The notes beneath the pieces are model-generated. The model did no database searches. It was given only the letters and a program-made list of their open reading frames with translations, and was not told the DNA's origin. This document shows positions 1 through 5,789 of a DNA stretch of 5,789 nucleotides, piece after piece (within the stretch, counting starts at the first letter, position 1; each line of letters begins with the position of its first letter). Source of the stretch: Planctomycetota bacterium (GTDB taxonomy: Bacteria > Planctomycetota > Phycisphaerae > UBA1845); contig JADFRO010000208.1 of NCBI GenBank assembly GCA_022561255.1, positions 1-5,789 of the forward strand, read 5' to 3'. The position numbers and the translations under genes are program-made.

Positions 1-3000
1 ATGCGCCTCGATGATCGGGCGGCTGATGGGAAGCCCCATGCCCATGCCCTCTGCCTTTGTTGTGTGGAACGCGGTGAATATTTTGTCGGCTGCGCCCGCG
101 GGCAAGCCCGGTCCCCGGTCGCTTACCGAAACACCGACCTCCTCAGGCCCGGTTCGCGACGTGCGGATCTCGAGCCGACGCGTTTCCACGTCCGCCTCGC
201 GCATCGCTTCGATACCGTTCCTTACGAGATTAAGAACTACCTGCTGCAACTGAATGTTGTCCCCGATCACGGTGGGTATGTCAACGCCAAGTTCCAGGTG
301 GACCGTAACCTCCTCACGGCGAGCCTCCGCGCTCATGAACTCAACGACCTCGGTGACGGCGTCATTCAGATCGACGGTGGAACGCTTGGGTTCGCGCTTT
401 TGCACAAATTCACCGAGCCGTCGAATGATTTCACCGGCCCTGCGGGCCTGCTGGGAGGCCTGATCGAGTGCGTGGAGCACTTCGTCGGAAACCGGTTCAC
501 CCGCTTTCAGCTTTCGCAGGCTTCCGGTTGTGAAATTCACCACGGCCGTCAGCGGCTGGTTGATCTCGTGGGCGATGCCGGACGCCATCTCGCCCATCGT
601 GGAGACACGCGTGACGTGGGCGAGCTCCGCCACGTGCATCTTCGCTCGGTCTTCGGCTTGCTTACGCTCCGTGATGTCCAACACGGTGCCCAGCATACGT
701 GTCGCTCTTCCCGATTGATTTCTATAGACGGTCGATCGATCCGCGACCCAGCGAACGTCACCGTTGGGCCGAACGATGCGGTATTCGATTGCGTAGCCGT
801 CCTCCTCGGCGCCGTCGCGGAGCACGCCTTCTATCGTGGCGGTTACGTGCTCCCGGTCCTCCGGGTGGAGACGCTTGGCGAAATCCTCGACATTGCCGCG
901 GAACGACTCGTGTGGAACCCCGAGTATCTCAGCCGTCCCTTCGGTTCGGATGACGTCTCCGGTCTTGACGTCGTAATCGTAGATTCCCATACGATCCGCC
1001 TGTAGCGCTATCTGGAGCCGCTGTTCGCTTTCGCGCAGGGCTTGCTCAGCCCGTTTGCGTTCCGTGATGTCGGTCAAAATGCCTGAATAGATTCGCCTGT
1101 GGCCGAGATCCACCTCGCTAACGTGGAGGTCCAAGGGGAACGTAGTTCCGTCGCGCCGAACTCCGGTGAGTTCACGTCGCCTTCCGATGATGTTCTTCAC
1201 GCCGGTGCGAAGGTAGTCGGCGAGATAGCCATCGTGGCGATCCCGGTCGCTCGGTTGCATGAGCATCTTGATGTTCTGGCCGAGAACTTCCTCGGCGCTG
1301 TACCCGAACATCCGCTCGGCGGCGCGGTTGAAGGTTTCGACGATCCCGCGCTGGTCCATGGCGATGATTCCCTCGGCCGCGGCGTCGAGAATGGTTCTGG
1401 TACGCACGCTAGCTTGCTCAAGTGCTTCGTCGGCGAGCTTTTGATCGGTGACGTCCACGCCGAGCATTGCGATTCCGATGACGTTGTGGTCCGTATCGCG
1501 CAGCACCGTGCTGTTCCATAGAATCGACCGGGTCTCGCCGTTACGCGTGATGATGTCGCCTTCCTGGTGCGGCGCGACCGCTCCGCTTGCGACGTTGTCC
1601 AAGAATTCCCGTTTCGCACGTTTCCGCTGATCCGGGGCGACGATCTTCTCGAACCAATCCTGCCCGGTAAGTTCCTCGCGATCGTAGCCGGTAACCACGG
1701 CGAGGAATTCGTTGCAGAAGGTCACGCGACCTCGCCCGTCGAGTAAGACGGCAACCAAATCGACCGTCTCCAACATCGCGCGGAAGCGTCGCTCCGATTC
1801 TCGCAGCGCTTCGTCGGCTCGCTTTCGCTCTGTGATGTCGACGAAGGTCACGACCGATCCGGTAACCTGCTCGCCCTCGCGGATGGGAGAGGACCAGTAC
1901 TCCGCTGGAAAGCTGGAACCGTCCGCCCGCCAGAGCACTTCGTCGTCGACGTGCGTTCCCGTCCCCTCGCGAAAGGCTCGAAAGATGCGACATTCATCCA
2001 TCGGGTAGGGTGATCCTTCGGCTCGCGTGTGGTGGATCAAATTGTGCATGTTTTTTCCCAGAAGCTGGTCGGCGTCGTGGTAACCCAAAATGCGCACGCA
2101 CGCGGGATTACAAAACGTGCAGTTCCCGTCGAGGTCCAGGCCGTAGATTGCCTCGCCCGTCGAGTCGAGCAGGAGGCGCGTTTGGGCCTCGCTCGCGTGC
2201 AGGGCGTCTTCCGCTATCGTTCTCTCGTGAACGTCGGTGAGGGTGCCGACCCACTCGCGGATCGATCCGTCCTCGTCAAACAGCGGAACGGCTCGTGTTT
2301 CGTAGTGGCGGTAGGCGTCGGACGCTTTGTGATAGACGCGGCCCTGCGACTCGTATTCAGTTCGGTCGGCGACTGCTTGCGCCCACTTAGCGCTTAGTTG
2401 ATCGCGATCGTCCGGGTGGAGCATCTCCGTCCAACCCCAACCCTTGTGCTGCTCCCACGGTTGCCCGGTGAACTGTTCCCAGGATTCCTGCCGCTTGACA
2501 AACGCCCCTTCGCCGTCGGTCGTCCACGCCACCGCTGTGGACGCAGCCACAAGAGACCGGTATCTCTCCTCGCTCAACACGACCGCTCGCTCGGCGTTTT
2601 TCCGTTCGGTGACGTCTACGAGTGAAAACACGAGAAGCTCCACCTCGCCGGCGGCGTCGAGCAGCGGCGTGAGTGTCCAGTCCCAATGGGTTACGCCCCG
2701 CTCGGGGTGGTCGGGGAATACGAACGGCTTGGCGGTCGTCTCAAACGGTTTCTCGGTCCGAACAACCTCCTCGAAGATCGCTCGCGCGTCGGAGGGATAG
2801 AACTCGAAGTGGTTGTGACCGGGGAAATCCTCGACGCGCCGCCCGCACGCTTGCGCGTAGGCTTTGTTGACGCGAATGAAGTTGAACTCAGGGTCGAGAA
2901 GAACCAGGCAGGTCAGCGTTGACTCGAAGTATGTTTCGAGGAGTTGCGAAACGTCGCGGGCCGTTTTCTTGGATCGCTGGATCGATGTGAAGAAGGGAGT

Positions 3001-3258
3001 GATCGACGCGGTCCCAACGACCATGAGTATTGAAATGGCGAGCGCGACGAGCTCCGCGGAGAGGTCAGGGGCGAGCGCGGCGTCGTCGGAGATGATTCGG
3101 AAGAAGGTGATGCTGCGGCGGACGGCCATTAGGGTGATGGCGATGGCGATCAGCGACCAGGCCCAACGACGACCCGTTACCCGGATCAATCGGAAGGCGA
3201 GCCCCGCGGCGACGAACTGGAGGAACGTCGATAGGGCAAGAACGGAACTCACCGTCAC
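1..3258 (-). CDS. Membrane-anchored sensor histidine kinase with six PAS domains, one FixL-like (3' end outside window)
   Basis: This two-component sensor should autophosphorylate a His and pass the phosphate to a response regulator not seen here. The frame is open from the GTG at 3258 to base 1 (1086 codons). Three hydrophobic segments lie at about residues 6-25, 32-46 and 68-90, with Arg-rich loops. Six PAS domains follow, most ending in a D(I/V)TERK-type PAC motif: about 105-220, 230-347, 357-479, 487-607, 617-735 and 743-866. PAS3 is Cys/His-rich (CTFCNPAC, then LIHH and DEC). PAS5 resembles FixL, with RHDGY (H675) and IIGRRR (R695). HisKA carries MASGIAHEINQPL with phospho-acceptor H897. 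HATPase_c shows an N-box (NLVRNGIEAM, N1014), a G1 box (SDRGPGLP, D1047) and F/G2 boxes (FHTTKAEGMGMGLPIS). The sequence stops at SIIEAH, so probably only some 30-40 residues are missing. All catalytic motifs are intact, so this is a true kinase. The signals sensed are inferred: redox or oxygen via PAS5 is plausible, the rest unknown. Confidence 0.94.
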   Translation of the reverse strand, partial: MTVSSVLALSTFLQFVAAGLAFRLIRVTGRRWAWSLIAIAITLMAVRRSITFFRIISDDAALAPDLSAELVALAISILMVVGTASITPFFTSIQRSKKTARDVSQLLETYFESTLTCLVLLDPEFNFIRVNKAYAQACGRRVEDFPGHNHFEFYPSDARAIFEEVVRTEKPFETTAKPFVFPDHPERGVTHWDWTLTPLLDAAGEVELLVFSLVDVTERKNAERAVVLSEERYRSLVAASTAVAWTTDGEGAFVKRQESWEQFTGQPWEQHKGWGWTEMLHPDDRDQLSAKWAQAVADRTEYESQGRVYHKASDAYRHYETRAVPLFDEDGSIREWVGTLTDVHERTIAEDALHASEAQTRLLLDSTGEAIYGLDLDGNCTFCNPACVRILGYHDADQLLGKNMHNLIHHTRAEGSPYPMDECRIFRAFREGTGTHVDDEVLWRADGSSFPAEYWSSPIREGEQVTGSVVTFVDITERKRADEALRESERRFRAMLETVDLVAVLLDGRGRVTFCNEFLAVVTGYDREELTGQDWFEKIVAPDQRKRAKREFLDNVASGAVAPHQEGDIITRNGETRSILWNSTVLRDTDHNVIGIAMLGVDVTDQKLADEALEQASVRTRTILDAAAEGIIAMDQRGIVETFNRAAERMFGYSAEEVLGQNIKMLMQPSDRDRHDGYLADYLRTGVKNIIGRRRELTGVRRDGTTFPLDLHVSEVDLGHRRIYSGILTDITERKRAEQALRESEQRLQIALQADRMGIYDYDVKTGDVIRTEGTAEILGVPHESFRGNVEDFAKRLHPEDREHVTATIEGVLRDGAEEDGYAIEYRIVRPNGDVRWVADRSTVYRNQSGRATRMLGTVLDITERKQAEDRAKMHVAELAHVTRVSTMGEMASGIAHEINQPLTAVVNFTTGSLRKLKAGEPVSDEVLHALDQASQQARRAGEIIRRLGEFVQKREPKRSTVDLNDAVTEVVEFMSAEARREEVTVHLELGVDIPTVIGDNIQLQQVVLNLVRNGIEAMREADVETRRLEIRTSRTGPEEVGVSVSDRGPGLPAGAADKIFTAFHTTKAEGMGMGLPISRPIIEAH

Positions 3259-3441
3259 CTTAGTGTCCTCACAATGGCGCGAGTTGTGTGGGCGAGCCGG
3301 CGCCTCAAGATGGCAAGACCGCCGATTCGCCGGCCCCCATCGTAACGGCCGATCCCGACCCTTGCCAGTCGTGGCCGACGGGCGACGTAGTGCTACAAAA
3401 AGCGTTTGACTTGGTTGAAGTGTTCTTCGGCGGCGGGTGCG
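3259..3441. other. 183-bp spacer between sigma factor and histidine kinase
   Basis: No gene is visible here. The sigma stop and the kinase start share one reading frame, and that frame stays open through the whole spacer, so an upstream kinase start cannot be excluded by a stop codon. However, the spacer translation has no recognisable domain, and the GTG at 3258 has a proper ribosome-binding site. A weak GC hairpin (gccg/cggc around 3321-3334) and a short GTAG/CTAC stem near 3387-3396 are present. On the minus strand neither is followed by a T-run, so no intrinsic terminator is called. I found no convincing -35/-10 pair. Confidence 0.6.
3266..3270 (-). promoter_or_regulatory. Shine-Dalgarno GAGGA for the histidine kinase
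   Basis: GAGGA on the minus strand is 7 bases before the GTG at 3258-3256. The protein would then start (M)TVSSVLALSTF, running straight into the first hydrophobic segment. A second GTG two codons later (3252-3250) is possible, with a spacing of 13. No ATG occurs in this region before the first membrane segment. Confidence 0.65.
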
Positions 3442-4317
3442 TCAGTCGACGATGTGATCTTTGATCTTTCGGAGCGCCTCGCACTCGATCTGACGGACGC
3501 GTTCGCGCGTGAGGCTGATCTCGATGCCGATCTGTTTGAGCGTCATCGGTTCCTGGCCGTCGAGCCCGTATCGCAGGCGAAGGATCTTGGACTCGCGATC
3601 ATCGAGCGATTCCAACAGTCCCACGATGCGAGTGGTTTCGGACTCGTTGAACAGCGCGTCCTCAGGAGCGGGTGTTCGCTTGTCGGCAATGGATTCCGTT
3701 AGGCTGAGTCCGCTGGCGCTTTCGGTGTCGTGCGAGGGGGACGATACGGCCTTCACCGCGTTTCGAATGTGATTGACCTTGCTGACGGTCATCTCAAGCC
3801 GCTCAGCCAATTCCTCCGTTGTTGGCTGACGGCTCTCCGTTTCGACGAATTGTTCGCGTGCTTCGCGAAAGCGCGAGATCATCTCGACCATGTAGGCCGG
3901 AATGTGAATCGGTTTGTCACTGTTGATCAGGCTTCGTTTGATCGATTGCTTGATCCACCACGAAGCGTAGGTGCTGAAGCGCGTGTTCTGGTCGGGATCG
4001 AAGCCTTCGACTGCTCTAATGAGCCCAAGGTTCCCCTCGTTGATCAGATCGTTCAGTGCAACGCCGCGTCTGGCATATTTCTTGGCGATGTTGACGACGA
4101 GTCGAAGATTGGATTTGACCATCGTCTCGCGCGCGCCGCCCGCCTCACTCTCGGTTTGCTCGCGTTCCGCTAACGTGATCTTTCCCTTACCGAACTGCTC
4201 GGCCGCGCTCTGCCCGTTGCGAACGGTGCGAGCGAGCTCTTTCTCCTGGTCGGCCGTCAGGAGCGGCGACTCGTTGATCTGGCGGAGATAGACTTGTAGG
4301 CCTGCGTCGACGGCGAT
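3442..4317 (-). CDS. Sigma-70 family RNA polymerase sigma factor (short type, no region 1.1), probable ATC start
   Basis: This sigma subunit directs core RNA polymerase to promoters. From the ATC start it is 291 residues: region 1.2 at about 7-32 (LQVYLRQINESPLLTADQEK), a charged insert at about 35-60, regions 2.1-2.4 at about 66-143 (NLRLVVNIAKK, then FSTYASWWIKQSIKR at 114-128, then HIPAYM), region 3 at about 144-190, and region 4 at about 230-291 with the helix-turn-helix MTLKQIGIEISLTRERVRQIE from 258. There is no acidic region 1.1, so it resembles RpoS-like group 2 or planctomycete short sigmas rather than a full RpoD. In region 2.4 the Gln matching E. coli sigma70 Q437 is kept (Q124), but the T440 position is Lys (K127). 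The first in-frame ATG (4122-4120, M66) would remove region 1.2 and is rejected as the start. rpsA ends 113 bp upstream and the histidine kinase starts 183 bp downstream, both on this strand. The family is certain; the exact group, and so the gene symbol, is not. Confidence 0.93.
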   Translation of the reverse strand: MAVDAGLQVYLRQINESPLLTADQEKELARTVRNGQSAAEQFGKGKITLAEREQTESEAGGARETMVKSNLRLVVNIAKKYARRGVALNDLINEGNLGLIRAVEGFDPDQNTRFSTYASWWIKQSIKRSLINSDKPIHIPAYMVEMISRFREAREQFVETESRQPTTEELAERLEMTVSKVNHIRNAVKAVSSPSHDTESASGLSLTESIADKRTPAPEDALFNESETTRIVGLLESLDDRESKILRLRYGLDGQEPMTLKQIGIEISLTRERVRQIECEALRKIKDHIVD

Positions 4318-4326
4318 GGTTCCAAA

Positions 4327-4331
4327 CCTCC
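4327..4331 (-). promoter_or_regulatory. Shine-Dalgarno GGAGG for the sigma-factor gene
   Basis: GGAGG on the minus strand lies 9 bases before the ATC codon at 4317-4315. This decides the start: no ATG, GTG or TTG lies in frame between the upstream stop (TGA at 4380-4378) and conserved region 1.2, and a strong ribosome-binding site sits at the right distance from ATC. From there the protein would begin (M)AVDAGLQVYLRQ, which is where comparable short sigma factors usually begin. Confidence 0.65.
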
Positions 4332-4337
4332 ACGTTC

Positions 4338-4351
4338 GCCACGAAAGTGGC
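4338..4351 (-). promoter_or_regulatory. Small hairpin just upstream of the sigma-gene Shine-Dalgarno
   Basis: In the transcript, GCCAC-UUUC-GUGGC can form a 5-bp stem with a 4-base loop, between the larger 4355-4379 hairpin and the ribosome-binding site at 4327-4331. The motif CGTGG occurs three times on the minus strand here: before the first arm, in the second arm, and directly overlapping the Shine-Dalgarno (CGTGGAGG). The single CCAC could therefore pair with any of the three, including the one that would hide the Shine-Dalgarno. The pairing options are visible; regulation is speculative. Confidence 0.4.
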
Positions 4352-4354
4352 CAC

Positions 4355-4379
4355 GATCCCCTCCGACATCGAGGGGATC
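4355..4379 (-). promoter_or_regulatory. Perfect 9-bp hairpin in the rpsA-sigma spacer
   Basis: The arms gatcccctc (4355-4363) and gaggggatc (4371-4379) are perfect inverted complements around a 7-base loop. The hairpin lies 51 bp after the rpsA stop and about 23 bp before the Shine-Dalgarno of the sigma gene. On the transcribed (minus) strand no U-tract follows it, so it does not look like a classical intrinsic terminator. An RNA-processing, stability or attenuation element in the rpsA-sigma transcript is more plausible. A DNA-binding operator is also possible, since a DNA inverted repeat looks the same. The structure is seen directly; its role is inferred. Confidence 0.6.
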
Positions 4380-4430
4380 ATCCTCGTTTCCCTGTTTCCA
4401 GGCGGCCGCCGTCCCGGCCGGTTGGTCGGG

Positions 4431-5789
4431 TCAGTCGGCGCCGCTTTGGTCCGCCGCGTCCGACTTTTTGTCGGAGGCGGTCTGTCCCTCGTTCGAGTCC
4501 GGCTGTGCCTCGTTAGACTCCGGCTTTGTCTCGTTAGACTCCGGCTTTGTCTCGTTAGACTCCGGCTTTGTCTCAAGCGGTACAGGCGGTACGTATGGGA
4601 GCGGTTGCAGGAGTCCGCCTTCCGTTTCGACCCCGCTACCGTGGAGTCCGCCGCGCCGCACCTTGGGTGGGGCGGACTCGCGAGAACCGCCTTCCTGTTC
4701 GGCGGACCACTCCGCGCGTTTCTTCGACAGGCCGATCTTTCGTTCGGCGGCGTCGACGCGGAGGATTTTCACTAGGACTTTGTCGCCGATCTTAACCTCG
4801 GAGTGGGGATCCTCGACCTTATGATCGGCCAATTCGCTGACGTGCAATAGGCCTTCGAGATCCTGTTCGAGCTCAACAAAGACACCGAAGTTCGTGATTT
4901 TGGTGACCGTTCCCTCAACGATTTGGCCGGGGATGTAGTTTTCTGGGACGGCCCGCGCCCACGGGTCTTCCTGAAGCTGCTTGAGGCCTAGGGCGATGCG
5001 TTGTTTATCCTCCTCGACTTTAAGGACCACGCAATCGATCGTGTCGGCCTTTTTGAGAATCTCAGAGGGGTGGCTGATCTTTTTGGTCCAACTCATGTCG
5101 GACACGTGAAGAAGTCCGTCGATGCCCTCTTCAATTTCGATGAACGCCCCATAATTGGTCAAGTTGCGGACACGCCCGTGGATTCGCGTATTCGGCGGAT
5201 ACTTCTCCGCGACGTGTGTCCACGGGTTCTCCTGGGTCTGCTTGATTCCGAGTGAGATTTCCTGCTTGTCTTTGTTGATGTCGAGCACAACGACCTCGAT
5301 TACATCGCCGACCGTTAGCATCTCGGACGGGTGGTTGATTCGGCGCGTCCAGCTCATCTCGGAAATGTGTACCAACCCCTCGACGCCGGGCTCGATCTTC
5401 ACGAACGCGCCGTAGTTCATAATGTTGACGACTTCACCCTTCAGACGCAGGTCGACCGGATAACGCTGCTCGACCTTTTCCCATGGGTTCGGCGTTAGCT
5501 GCTTGAGCCCCAGGGCGATCTTGTCCTTTTCTCGATCGATGTTGAGGATCTTGATTTCGATTTCGTCGTCGATTTTCACCAACTCGGAAGGGTGCCCGAC
5601 CCGATCCCAGCTCATGTCCGTGATGTGCAGCAGTCCATCAATACCGCCCAGATCGACAAACGCACCAAAGTCGGCGACGTTCTTCACTTGCCCCTTCCGT
5701 GTCTGCCCGACCTCCAGGGTTTTCATGAGTGCCTCTTTCGCCGCAGACCGTTCTTCCTCGATCAGTTTGCGGCGCGAGATCACGATGTT
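4431..5789 (-). CDS. rpsA: 30S ribosomal protein S1, C-terminal 452 residues (5' end outside window)
   Basis: S1 binds mRNA on the small ribosomal subunit and helps load transcripts for initiation through a chain of S1 (OB-fold) repeats. The visible part begins NIVISRRKLIEEER, the usual linker after S1 repeat 2, so the true start lies beyond the right edge; the GTG at 5783-5781 is internal. Four S1 repeats follow at about fragment residues 26-98, 111-184, 198-272 and 288-357. Each has the (D/N)(F/Y)GAFV- or FGVFV-type core, a GLLH(I/V)S or GLVHIS strand, an HPSE or similar loop, and an IxLGLKQ or IGLSKK end. They correspond to repeats 3-6 of a standard six-repeat S1. From about residue 360 the protein becomes a low-complexity acidic tail, with a Pro-rich patch (PLPYVPPVP) and heptad repeats, ending in a TGA at 4433-4431. 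The sigma-factor gene follows 113 bp downstream on the same strand. The family call is secure; only the missing N-terminus is uncertain. Confidence 0.96.
   Translation of the reverse strand, partial: NIVISRRKLIEEERSAAKEALMKTLEVGQTRKGQVKNVADFGAFVDLGGIDGLLHITDMSWDRVGHPSELVKIDDEIEIKILNIDREKDKIALGLKQLTPNPWEKVEQRYPVDLRLKGEVVNIMNYGAFVKIEPGVEGLVHISEMSWTRRINHPSEMLTVGDVIEVVVLDINKDKQEISLGIKQTQENPWTHVAEKYPPNTRIHGRVRNLTNYGAFIEIEEGIDGLLHVSDMSWTKKISHPSEILKKADTIDCVVLKVEEDKQRIALGLKQLQEDPWARAVPENYIPGQIVEGTVTKITNFGVFVELEQDLEGLLHVSELADHKVEDPHSEVKIGDKVLVKILRVDAAERKIGLSKKRAEWSAEQEGGSRESAPPKVRRGGLHGSGVETEGGLLQPLPYVPPVPLETKPESNETKPESNETKPESNEAQPDSNEGQTASDKKSDAADQSGAD
4474..4574 (-). repeat. 21-bp tandem repeat in the rpsA C-terminal tail (heptads ETKPESN)
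   Basis: Reading on the coding strand, three successive heptads ETKPESN are followed by the degenerate copies EAQPDSN and EGQTASD, giving about five units of 21 bp. The last two exact units (4516-4536 and 4537-4557) are identical at the DNA level. The first-translated unit (4558-4574 plus the adjoining codon) matches except at its edge. The period is a multiple of three, so copy-number change alters tail length without breaking the frame. The units are rich in Glu, Pro, Ser and Asn, as expected for a disordered acidic extension rather than an S1 fold. Confidence 0.9.

Noticed and set aside
1..1005. Plus-strand open frame of 334 codons at the left edge
   Set aside because: It lies fully antisense to the HATPase, HisKA and sixth PAS regions of the kinase, whose catalytic motifs are intact. 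Its translation shows no recognisable domain. Long antisense frames are common in GC-rich coding DNA.
1197..1993. Minus-strand frames of 140 and 150 codons inside the kinase region
   Set aside because: They are in a different frame from the kinase, are Arg/Ser-rich and lack any domain, while the kinase frame through the same bases gives clean PAS domains.
1099..2922. Several plus-strand frames of 60-140 codons opposite the PAS domains
   Set aside because: All lie antisense to continuous, domain-bearing kinase sequence and none shows a family motif or a convincing ribosome-binding site.
3442..4122. Sigma factor starting at the first in-frame ATG (226 residues)
   Set aside because: Conserved region 1.2 and the start of region 2 are encoded upstream in the same open frame, so this start would remove conserved sequence.
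4355..4379. Hairpin as a rho-independent terminator of rpsA
   Set aside because: No T-run follows on the transcribed strand. On the opposite strand a mildly T-rich stretch follows, but no gene runs toward it.
4187..4576. Minus-strand frame of 129 codons with SRSLTRQ-type repeats spanning the rpsA tail, the spacer and the sigma start
   Set aside because: Its repeats are the 21-bp rpsA tail array read in another frame, and the rest is a shadow of the sigma 5' end. It was kept only as a possible source of an upstream start if an indel were found.

Overview
The window comes from a GC-rich bacterial chromosome. All three recognisable genes lie on the minus strand, and in the direction of transcription (right to left) they are: ribosomal protein S1 (rpsA, 5' end outside the window), a sigma-70 family RNA polymerase sigma factor, and a large membrane-anchored sensor histidine kinase (3' end outside the window). 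The short sigma factor without region 1.1, its planctomycete-like N-terminus, and the multi-PAS kinase suggest Planctomycetota or a similar environmental lineage. This is an impression from remembered family features, not a search result, and is held at moderate confidence only.

Layout, right to left. Bases 5789-4431 hold four S1 RNA-binding repeats and an acidic C-terminal tail containing a 21-bp (7-residue) tandem repeat. Bases 4430-4318 are a 113-bp spacer with a perfect 9-bp hairpin, a second small hairpin and a good Shine-Dalgarno sequence. Bases 4317-3442 hold the sigma factor. Its reading frame has no ATG, GTG or TTG between the upstream in-frame stop and conserved region 1.2; the best start is an ATC codon. 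Bases 3441-3259 are a 183-bp spacer. Bases 3258-1 hold a histidine kinase of at least 1086 residues, with three N-terminal hydrophobic segments, six PAS domains spaced about 127-132 residues apart, a HisKA domain with an intact H-box, and an HATPase domain cut by the window edge just after its G2 box. The fifth PAS closely resembles the FixL oxygen-sensing PAS, with His and Arg at the two key haem-pocket positions.

The co-directional order rpsA - sigma - kinase suggests translation, promoter selection and signal sensing may be co-transcribed, but the 113- and 183-bp gaps leave room for internal promoters. No plus-strand gene is supported: the plus-strand ORFs, including the 334-codon one at the left edge, are antisense shadows of these three genes. 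I see no RNA genes, mobile elements or CRISPR arrays, and no clear case for a wholly new system. The most unusual points are the ATC start of the sigma gene, the structured leader before it, and the FixL-like PAS within a six-PAS kinase.
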